From the NCBI GenBank assembly GCA_040877625.1, contig JBBDNK010000044.1, positions 62,001-126,000 on the forward strand: 64,000 bases of DNA, in the 5' to 3' direction. The DNA comes from Methylonatrum sp040877625 (GTDB lineage: Bacteria; Pseudomonadota; Gammaproteobacteria; Nitrococcales; Aquisalimonadaceae). Shown here in pieces: positions 23,308-29,915 of this stretch (the stretch's first letter is position 1; each line of letters begins with the position of its first letter). Under the pieces are notes generated by a model. The model did no database searches. It was given only the letters and a program-made list of their open reading frames with translations, and was not told where the DNA came from. The position numbers were made by a program, and so were the translations under genes.

Positions 23308-23786
23308 TCCTCGTCTCCTCCGAACAGCGCCAGCTCTGGCGCGGCGTGCTGCCGCACGTTCTCCCGGTGACTGGCCAGCTGGACGAGCGCGGCCGTCACG
23401 CCTTGCAGGACGTCTGTCGCATCCTCCTCGCCCCGGTAGAACCGAGTGAGCAGGTTCACGGCGTCATTCAGTGCGTTATTGAGATCGAGAAGCTCGTCCT
23501 GGTCGGCGGGCTGGCCAGCGGGGATATCGATCAGCAGCTTGTGCGCGCTGGCGGCGATGTACTGCGTGATGAAATTGCAGTCGCAGGCGAATTCAAAAGG
23601 CCGAATTCTTTTCGACGGAATTGATGCTTCCGACATCCACTTGTAGACGACCCATTCCGATGTCCCCATTAACTCCGCAATTCGGGCCACATTGCGCCGG
23701 TGTTTATGCAGCGCGTAATCAAGACACAGCCGGATTGCTTCCTGCATCGTGGCCGGCTGGCGGGGCTTCCAACGTTGCTTTTTCAT
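23304..23786 (-). CDS. Helix-turn-helix early phage protein
   Basis: 160 residues from the ATG at 23786, preceded by GAAGGTGG. Residues about 15-60 (MQEAIRLCLDYALHKHRRNV, then ARIAELMGTSEWVVYKWMSE) are a helix-turn-helix; SIPSKRIRPFEFACDCNFIT follows, then a helical C-terminus. This family occurs between ner and the transposase in several Mu-like phages and may regulate the early operon. An upstream GTG (23813) is possible but has a poorer ribosome site. Confidence 0.78.
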   Translation of the reverse strand: MKKQRWKPRQPATMQEAIRLCLDYALHKHRRNVARIAELMGTSEWVVYKWMSEASIPSKRIRPFEFACDCNFITQYIAASAHKLLIDIPAGQPADQDELLDLNNALNDAVNLLTRFYRGEEDATDVLQGVTAALVQLASHRENVRQHAAPELALFGGDEE

Positions 23787-23898
23787 CGCTGTACCCACCT
23801 TCTTGTTCACCACTTCAAAACCCCGTGCCGGTCTGCACCTAGGCGGTGAGCGGCGCGGCCCCTAAGCTCTGTGCCATCGACGGACAACGGAGGCAGCC

Positions 23899-24192
23899 TC
23901 ATGCGACGTCACGCTCCACGGATCGATGCTCGCGGCGACACTGAGTGTTACGATTCCCCTGATAACGACTCGGCCAGATGGTGGCCGGGTCGACGCCAAG
24001 CGCATCCGCGATGATCCGCTCGCCCTTGGGCCAGTGGCGGGCCATCGCGGTGCCGAGCGTGGTCGGGTTCGCGTAACCGTGATGGATCGCCAGCTTTCGC
24101 AGGCTCCATCCGGCCTTGCGGAGCGCGGCGACGATGTCGGCGCGGTGCCAGTCCTGAGAGGGCTGTTTTTTTGGGCTGTCTTGTTCTCGCAT
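23899..24192 (-). CDS. ner: Ner-like early regulator
   Basis: 97 residues. The core DWHRADIVAALRKAGWSLRK (14-33), IHHGYANPTTLGTAMARHWP and KGERIIADALGVDPATIWPS is the Ner/Nlp family helix-turn-helix almost motif for motif. In Mu, Ner down-regulates early and repressor promoters during lytic growth. It is divergent from the CI-like gene across 100 bases that hold a shared operator half-site. The ATG at 24192 has a weak ribosome site. The C-terminal tail after IWPSRY is longer and more basic than usual. Confidence 0.9.
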   Translation of the reverse strand: MREQDSPKKQPSQDWHRADIVAALRKAGWSLRKLAIHHGYANPTTLGTAMARHWPKGERIIADALGVDPATIWPSRYQGNRNTQCRREHRSVERDVA

Positions 24193-24238
24193 GTTGGAAG
24201 TGTATTGCATTTGATCTAGTGATAGCAAGAGCAAATGC

Positions 24239-24373
24239 TGTTCCGATTCAGAACAAGTGCATACAGGCAATTTAATTTTCTAGGTCATTGTTATGCCGGG
24301 GAAAAAGAGAGAATCGGAAGCAGTAAACGGAATCGGAACACGTGTTCCGATTCTAGCTTCTGGAATCGGAACA
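24239..24373. promoter_or_regulatory. Repressor operator array: five GAATCGGAACA half-sites
   Basis: Half-site GAATCGGAACA occurs reversed at 24239-24249, as 9 of 11 bases at 24311-24319, direct at 24330-24340, reversed at 24343-24353 and direct at 24363-24373. The third and fourth build a perfect 24-bp palindrome at 24330-24353. The first is between ner and cI; the rest are inside the start of the cI coding region, where they encode a repeated GIGTR. Likely ligand: the CI-like protein (inferred) or Ner. Confidence 0.75.
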
Positions 24374-25021
24374 CGTATCAAGAGCGCAGCGGATCGGTTT
24401 GAAACTAGATCAAAGGCAGCAAATGCGGCTGGCGTATCCGAGGACATGCTCTATAGGTACATCCGTGAGAAGAGCCCGCCGTCCTTTTCTGCTATGGCTG
24501 GGCTGGCACGTGCGGCGGGGATTCGATTGGAGTGGATCGCCTTTGATGAGGGACCGCGAGAGAGCTCTGATGATGGTAGCCCGTCAGCCTCAGCGGCAGG
24601 CATGGAAGAGTACGCGCTGATCCCGCGCTACGACGTCCAGGTCAGCACTGGACACGGCGCGCTGGTGGACGCTGAGGAAGAACTTAACCGTATGGCGTTC
24701 CGCCGCGATTGGCTACGCCGCGAGGGTTTGGAGCCGAATCACCTGGTGTTGGTGGGCTCGAAAGGCGACTCGATGGAACCGACCCTGGGCGAGGGCGATC
24801 TCCTCCTGGTGGACACTAGCCACAGCTCCGTGAAGGACGATTCCATCTACGTGCTGCGGGTGGACCATGACGTGATCGCCAAGCGCCTCCAGCGCGACTG
24901 GACGGGTGGTATCTGGGTCCGGTCCGACAACCCCCAGTACAAAGACCAGCACATCGACAGCGACGACGCCGACCAGCTTCAGGTGGTCGGCCGGGTGGTA
25001 TGGATCGGCAGGCGGGTGTAG
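24293..25021 (+). CDS. CI-like repressor with LexA/S24 protease domain
   Basis: 242 residues. An N-terminal helix-turn-helix (about 27-78: IKSAADRFETRSKAANAAGV, then SEDMLYRYIREKSPPSFSAM) is followed by a linker and an S24 domain. The catalytic Ser is Ser160 (GSKGDSMEPTL) and the Lys is Lys197 (DVIAKRLQ). Such repressors keep the prophage silent and can be inactivated by RecA-stimulated self-cleavage. Mu itself uses a different, non-S24 repressor, so this phage resembles the B3/D3112-like branch and may be SOS-inducible. The first 27 residues are encoded over the operator array and look like an added segment. Confidence 0.9.
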   Translation: MPGKKRESEAVNGIGTRVPILASGIGTRIKSAADRFETRSKAANAAGVSEDMLYRYIREKSPPSFSAMAGLARAAGIRLEWIAFDEGPRESSDDGSPSASAAGMEEYALIPRYDVQVSTGHGALVDAEEELNRMAFRRDWLRREGLEPNHLVLVGSKGDSMEPTLGEGDLLLVDTSHSSVKDDSIYVLRVDHDVIAKRLQRDWTGGIWVRSDNPQYKDQHIDSDDADQLQVVGRVVWIGRRV

Positions 25022-25067
25022 CACCCTGGAACGACCGGTGAAGCACTCTTAAACCCACCTTCAGGTA

Positions 25068-25223
25068 CCCCTTTCTTTGTCGCAAACCAAGTGTCGTCGG
25101 CGCCGTTTTCGCCACCATCCATGTGACGCACCCTCCGACACCTGTATATACCGTGTTCACGCGCAAACCCGCGCCCCGCCTGGCCTTCCCATGAACTCCC
25201 GCGCGTTCCCGCCAAATCCCGCC
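25068..25223. repeat. Transposase-site-like repeats near prophage left end (attL region)
   Basis: Four related imperfect repeats: 25068-25090, 25098-25116, 25151-25175 and 25198-25223, sharing a core like CGC(C/G)AAA on the + strand (TCGCAAAC, TCGCCACC, CGCGCAAAC, CGCCAAAT). MuA binds several such sites near each end. The terminal dinucleotide would be a CA on this strand; 25248-25249 is a candidate. A similar core also occurs inside the patatin gene near 25314-25328, which lowers confidence. Confidence 0.4.
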
Positions 25224-26062
25224 TGTCTCAATCCATCTGTCCCGTCACAATTCAACGCACTATCCGCATCCTCATCAGAGCGCGCGCCCATGAGCATTCT
25301 CCGGAAGTGATCCAGGTTCCCGCCAAACCCTTCCGGCGCTTGCGGAGTGCGCTTGAAAAGCTCAATGGTCACAACATGGTATTGGTCATTATCGCCAGCC
25401 GAGGTAACCAGCCGGTTCAGCGCCGGCGTCAGAATGCCCTGATGCCAAATATCACCATCCCAAAACGCGCGCTCGTCATGCCAGACGGGCTTGAACAACA
25501 AGGGAATGGAGCTGCTGGCGCCAATCATGGAAGGCACAATCGCTTCGTCATTGCTGTCGAACCAGACTGGAGACGCCGCTGCGATGTCGATCGCCCGTAT
25601 GATTAACCGCGGGCCCTCGTGCCCAGGGGAATAGGAATCCCCCGCGACCTCTCTGGTCGCGCTGATCAGGTTCGCGTGACTGAAAGCTGCCGTGTGCGGA
25701 TAGTAAAGCAAGCCGCCGAGAAGCCCGCCGGGTATACCGACCACGGCGAAGGGATTACCGAAGACCAGCCCGGTGAGTGTAGCGTTGAGTCGTTGATAGT
25801 AGGGGTCCGGCACCGGAAAAAACTGCGCGGACGGTATCGTCAAGCTTCGCCAGAACCGTTCCATGGCCGCGACACCGGCATCCGGATCAGCGCTACGCGT
25901 CGCTATAAGAAACCCGTTTACCGCACCAATGGAGGCACCGACGATGACCATGGAGCGCCGCGCGTCAGCATTCAGGCGCCGTGTCAGCGCGCGGTATGCA
26001 CCACATTGGTAGGCGCCAAGCGCACCGCCTCCACTGAGGACCAGCACAATACGACGGCTCAT
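25157..26062 (-). CDS. Patatin-like phospholipase, probably 3'-truncated by the prophage
   Basis: 301 residues as read. The oxyanion loop SGGGALGAYQ (10-19), nucleophile elbow GASIGAVNG (42-50) and Asp dyad motif DGDIW are all present, so the catalytic core of a patatin-type lipid acyl hydrolase is intact. After about residue 265 (HFRRMLMGARSDED) the sequence turns into Gly/Arg-rich text unlike the helical C-terminus of the family and ends inside the repeats at the prophage boundary. The Mu-like element has therefore probably removed the native C-terminus. Whether the protein still folds is open. Confidence 0.82.
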   Translation of the reverse strand: MSRRIVLVLSGGGALGAYQCGAYRALTRRLNADARRSMVIVGASIGAVNGFLIATRSADPDAGVAAMERFWRSLTIPSAQFFPVPDPYYQRLNATLTGLVFGNPFAVVGIPGGLLGGLLYYPHTAAFSHANLISATREVAGDSYSPGHEGPRLIIRAIDIAAASPVWFDSNDEAIVPSMIGASSSIPLLFKPVWHDERAFWDGDIWHQGILTPALNRLVTSAGDNDQYHVVTIELFKRTPQAPEGFGGNLDHFRRMLMGARSDEDADSALNCDGTDGLRQAGFGGNAREFMGRPGGARVCA

Positions 26063-26373
26063 GCGTACTCCACTCCGTTCAGGAATGTGGGCGCCAGGCG
26101 ATCCCCGTCGGAGAGTTCCTCTGGATCAGGGCGTCGAGCTGACTGAATAGCATAGAGACTAGTTCCTGCATGCCGCGCATGACGTCTGGTCCGAATTCTT
26201 TTATTGGCCATGCTCCGTGGAGAAATGCGCTACGCCAAGATGCGTTGGCTAGGCTTGCAGAGGCTGGTTACCCTCGTCGCCGAACGGATACTGATGGAGG
26301 GCAAGAGGGTTGTACACAAGCCTCCGAGTCGTGTCCGATGAGTATTAACCTGACGGTTCCAGGCGCGAACTGA
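26063..26373. other. Intergenic region, no gene supported
   Basis: About 310 bases between two genes of the same strand. A 67-codon + strand frame at 26170-26373 has no ribosome site or family features. No clear terminator or promoter was seen. Confidence 0.6.
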
Positions 26374-28200
26374 TCATCGTCTCCGTTCGGGTGCGGCGAC
26401 GTTGGATTGCTGCCTTCTTCGCGTTTTCCGGGTGGGTGGAGTATCCGTGGTGTCCGTCGGTCGGGGTGTTAGGCTGCCGGCCTCGTCAGACGACCACGGG
26501 CGGGTCAGCACCGCCGACACCGCAGACGCCGGAAGGGGCCTGGAAATATAGAAGCCCTGAGCCAGGTCGCAGCCGAGTTCATTCAGCAGGCCCAGGGTCT
26601 GGCGGTCTTCGATACCTTCACCGACAACCTCCAGATCAAGGTCTTTGGCCAGTTGGATCATTCTCTTCAGCATTTTTCTCTCTCGGGGAATGGTCAATGC
26701 CGAACTGATGAATGATTTGTCGAGCTTGAGAATATCGACCGGCAGGTCACGAATGTAGGACAGGGAGGCGTAACCGGTACCGAAATCATCAATGGCAATC
26801 CGCACACCGATGTCTCTCAACCCGGCAAGCAGGTTGAGGTGATGGGGATCTTGCATGTCGACCAGGGCGGTTTCAGTTATCTCCAGTTCCAGGGCCGATG
26901 CGGGTAGCCCGGTTCGGGACAGGAGATCTTCCACATATTGAAGAAGCGAGTCGCCGGTGAGATTACGCGTCGACATATTGACCGCTATCGATGGTTGGTC
27001 GTCATCGTGCTGCCATTGGACGCTTTGAGTAATGGCTGCATGGAGGACGAACTTGGTAAATGCATCGATGATCCCGGTGTTCTCGATCAGCGGTACAAAG
27101 AGCGCCGGAGATATATCGCCGCGTTGCGGGTGTTGCCAGCGAGCCAATGCTTCGACGCCGACGAATTTCCCGCTTCGGAGATCAAGCTTTGGTTGATAGA
27201 CCAGACTGATCTCTCCTGCTTCCAAGGCTCTTGGAATCTCTCCGAGCAGGTGCATTCCATCCTTTCTATGCCGTTCCTGGCGTTCATTGTAGAAAGCCAT
27301 TCGCATCCCGCTATCCCTTGCCCGACAGGCTGCCGCACTGGCCTGAACAAACAGCTTTTCCGGTGCATTCGTGGTCATGGGGGCGCGTGCAACGCCCATG
27401 ACCACGTCTACATAGACCTGCATATCGCCAAGCTGGAGAGTGGTCTGAAGCTGCTCTTCGATGTTCCTGGTATGTCTTGCGGCCGGCGTATCGATTGCGA
27501 TCGGATCAACGATGAGCAATTCATCCGTCCCGGTGCGGCCCACCACCGCGCGCTCTGAAATGCCGTTTCGGATTCGACTGCCCAGGTCCTTGATAACCGC
27601 GTCCAGGTCCTCGTAACCGAAGGTCAGGACCAGGTGACCGTAGTTGGTGATCTTCAATGCCGTGACCATGAGGTCCTGCCGGCCGAAAGACGTTGCATTG
27701 TGGTCGGCGATCATTGCCGTGACCTGCTTTCTGACGCCCGGAAGGTTCGGGATGCCCGTGCCGGAATCGGTATGGCGGTACCAGTCCAGTACGTCGCTTT
27801 GTTTCCTGACGTAGGTGAACAAAGCGCCAAGGGTAAAGCCGACAATGGCAATCCAGGTGGTGCGCACGCCCCAGGAGATATACTGTTCAAGCACAAAGGT
27901 GTCTAACCCGCTGAGCAGCCATGCCGCAAATGGGCCAACAACCAATCCACCCAGGAATCCGCAGATCAGCCCGCCGAGGGCGCGAAAGCGAAAGGCGGCA
28001 ATGATGGTTGGCGCGTACGCGAAGTGGGCATAGGCCGAGGGGGTGCCTCCGTCCAGCAGTACGACGACCAGGGCAATGAGTAATCCGGCACCGATCATCA
28101 GCAAGGAGATGGTGGTGTGTCGGGTCAGCATTGCAAATCGAGCGATGATCGATTGCCGGTGTTCCGGGATGATGTGAGGCTCCATCAGCACCGCCTTCAA
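26374..28200 (-). CDS. Membrane-bound EAL phosphodiesterase with degenerate GGDEF domain
   Basis: 608 residues. Residues about 28-130 hold several membrane helices (TISLLMIGAGLLIALVVVLL; then LGGLICGFLGGLVVGPFAAW; then TTWIAIVGFTLGALF). A GGDEF-like domain follows, but its signature is GRTGTDELL, lacking the catalytic GG(D/E)EF, so cyclase activity is unlikely. The EAL domain has the working motifs GVEALARW, NMSTRNL, ELEITE, IDDFGTGYASLSYI, LKLDKSFI and VGEGIED, so it should degrade cyclic di-GMP. The C-terminal 40 residues are disordered and basic. An ATG 5 codons in is an alternative start. Confidence 0.9.
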   Translation of the reverse strand: MKAVLMEPHIIPEHRQSIIARFAMLTRHTTISLLMIGAGLLIALVVVLLDGGTPSAYAHFAYAPTIIAAFRFRALGGLICGFLGGLVVGPFAAWLLSGLDTFVLEQYISWGVRTTWIAIVGFTLGALFTYVRKQSDVLDWYRHTDSGTGIPNLPGVRKQVTAMIADHNATSFGRQDLMVTALKITNYGHLVLTFGYEDLDAVIKDLGSRIRNGISERAVVGRTGTDELLIVDPIAIDTPAARHTRNIEEQLQTTLQLGDMQVYVDVVMGVARAPMTTNAPEKLFVQASAAACRARDSGMRMAFYNERQERHRKDGMHLLGEIPRALEAGEISLVYQPKLDLRSGKFVGVEALARWQHPQRGDISPALFVPLIENTGIIDAFTKFVLHAAITQSVQWQHDDDQPSIAVNMSTRNLTGDSLLQYVEDLLSRTGLPASALELEITETALVDMQDPHHLNLLAGLRDIGVRIAIDDFGTGYASLSYIRDLPVDILKLDKSFISSALTIPRERKMLKRMIQLAKDLDLEVVGEGIEDRQTLGLLNELGCDLAQGFYISRPLPASAVSAVLTRPWSSDEAGSLTPRPTDTTDTPPTRKTRRRQQSNVAAPERRR

Positions 28201-28367
28201 TGTTGCAGGACGTTTAGTGCGCGGGCGAGCGCGGACCTTGCTCAGATAATAACTGAAACGCTCCGTTCAGGTGCATGGTTCATGCTATTGCCCATTGCCG
28301 GGAGAACGCCGGACCAGCAGACCGCGGATCAGGGGAGGGGCGCATCGGGTTTGCTACAGATGTGACA

Positions 28368-28401
28368 GTGTCCACCCCCGCATCCCTGAGAGGGTGGACA
28401 C
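28368..28401. repeat. Inverted repeat GTGTCCACCC / GGGTGGACAC
   Basis: Perfect 10-bp arms with a 14-base loop (28368-28377 and 28392-28401). No T tract. It could be a terminator-like hairpin or a remnant end of a small mobile element. Confidence 0.6.
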
Positions 28402-28418
28402 CCGGATCCTTCCGTGCC

Positions 28419-28484
28419 AAGTCCGCCGCCGCGCACGAGTTACGTCCCTGTATTAGTGCATGCCTCCATGACGACGGCGGACTT
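28419..28484. repeat. Inverted repeat AAGTCCGCCG / CGGCGGACTT
   Basis: Perfect 10-bp arms at 28419-28428 and 28475-28484 with 46 bases between them, directly after the previous hairpin. The pair of repeats in one intergenic region suggests a structured leader or an inserted element. Confidence 0.55.
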
Positions 28485-28655
28485 AATATGAGGTTAGCTC
28501 AGAACTTGTGCATCGCAACAACAAAGCATCCATGCCTGTGAAGATGCTTGCCTGATCCCGGCAAGCTAGATAAGAGTGTGTATTGGGAAAGCCGGTTCGC
28601 CGCATTGAAGCATGAACACTCACCAGCCCGCGCTGGGGGCTGCGAAGGGGTCTTG

Positions 28656-29915
28656 ATGCCATCCGGAAAACGCGTGTTTAAAGTGGTGCTGCCCCTGTTG
28701 ATTCTTTCCGTTTCGGCTATGGCGGTAGTCTTGCTGGTCATCACTCGCCCGAATCCCTCGGCGTTGCCTGCGCGGGAGACTGCATGGCCCGTCCGCGTGG
28801 AAATGGTGCACGCAGGCGCGCATCGGCCGGTGCTTTCGCTGCAGGGCTTTGTGGAAGCGCCGCGCCTTGCAACACTGCGTGCGGCCCTGGAAGGCGATGT
28901 TCGCGCGGTCAATGTCCGCGAAGGGCAGGAGGTGGAAAGTGGCGCGCTGCTGGTGGAGCTGGACGACCGTGAACTGCAGCTGATCACCCAGGAACGGGAA
29001 GCCGATCTGGCGGAGCTTCAGGCGCAGCTGACCATCGAACGCCGGCGCATTGCGGTGGATCGGCAGGCATTGGAGACCGAGCGGCGCACACTTGCGCTCG
29101 CGGATAAGGAGGTATCCCGCCTCGAAGACCTGCAGGCCGATGAATTTATCTCCCCGGCCGACCTTGAGCGGGTTCTGCGCACCCGCGAGCAGCAGCGGCT
29201 GGCGACGGCGGAACGTGAGTTCGCGGTGGCCAGCGCCGATGCCCGCCTCGCCCAGCTACAGGCCCGCCTGGACCGGGTAAGGGCGCTGCGGGACCGTACC
29301 CGGCTCGACCTGGAACGCAGCCGCGTCATGGCCCCCTTCTCCGGCCGTGTTGCCGGCGTGGAAACGGCGCCGGGGGATCGCATATTCCCCGGCGCAACCC
29401 TGCTGACCCTGTATGACACCGACGCCCTGGAGATCCGGGCATCCGTCCCGCTGAGGCAGCTGTCGCGGCTACATGACGTCATGGCCATGTCGGACGTCCC
29501 GGCGCAGGCACGTATAGATGGCCGGGTCGTTGCGGTCAGCCTGTCGCGGATGGCCGGCACGGCGGAGCCGGGGCAGGGCGGGCTGGATGCGCTGTTCACC
29601 GTGGAGGACAGCGCCGGCGTTGTGCCCGGCCGTTTCGCGACGCTGAATCTGCAACTGCCGCTTGAGCCGGACAGCGTGATCTTGCCGTTTGAAGCGCTTT
29701 ACGAAACCAATCGGGTCTATCGGGTTCGCGATCAGCGCATGGAGGCCGTTACCGTGCAGCGCCTCGGCGAGGCGATGTTGCCGGATGGACGGACGGGCGT
29801 TCTGCTGCGCAGTACCGAGCTTTCCGACGGCGATGCCGTCGTGACCACCCAGCTGCCGCAGGCGATGAGCGGATTGCGGATTCGGGTGATCGAAGACGCG
29901 CCCGCCGATGGCTGA
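28656..29915 (+). CDS. Periplasmic adaptor (membrane fusion) subunit of an RND efflux pump
   Basis: 419 residues from the ATG at 28656 (AAGGGG 7 bases upstream). An N-terminal membrane anchor (VVLPLLILSVSAMAVVLLVI near 9-28) is followed by a lipoyl half-motif (LRAALEGDVRAVNVREGQEV), a long coiled-coil hairpin rich in Arg/Glu/Leu, and the second lipoyl half (RSRVMAPFSGRVAGVETAPG). A beta-barrel region ends the protein. This is the HlyD/AcrA-type adaptor layout. It overlaps the RND pump gene by 8 bases, so the two form one operon. No outer-membrane channel gene is next to them. Confidence 0.88.
   Translation: MPSGKRVFKVVLPLLILSVSAMAVVLLVITRPNPSALPARETAWPVRVEMVHAGAHRPVLSLQGFVEAPRLATLRAALEGDVRAVNVREGQEVESGALLVELDDRELQLITQEREADLAELQAQLTIERRRIAVDRQALETERRTLALADKEVSRLEDLQADEFISPADLERVLRTREQQRLATAEREFAVASADARLAQLQARLDRVRALRDRTRLDLERSRVMAPFSGRVAGVETAPGDRIFPGATLLTLYDTDALEIRASVPLRQLSRLHDVMAMSDVPAQARIDGRVVAVSLSRMAGTAEPGQGGLDALFTVEDSAGVVPGRFATLNLQLPLEPDSVILPFEALYETNRVYRVRDQRMEAVTVQRLGEAMLPDGRTGVLLRSTELSDGDAVVTTQLPQAMSGLRIRVIEDAPADG

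Larger units (their letters stand above)
28201..28655. other. Long intergenic region upstream of the efflux operon, with inverted repeats
   Basis: About 455 bases without a supported gene. It holds two inverted repeats (28368-28401 and 28419-28484) and a moderately AT-rich segment at 28440-28540 that probably contains the promoter of the efflux operon. A frame extending the adaptor gene upstream to 28548 has no ribosome site at its start. Confidence 0.6.

Noticed and set aside
24311..24376. Operator repeats as transposase-binding end sites
   Set aside because: They are palindromic, centred on the cI/ner switch, and unlike the repeats near the prophage boundary.
25619..26146. 175-codon + strand frame antisense to patatin
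   Set aside because: Complement of a conserved catalytic domain; no independent support.
26170..26373. 67-codon + strand frame between patatin and EAL genes
   Set aside because: No ribosome site, no recognisable pattern, low-quality composition.
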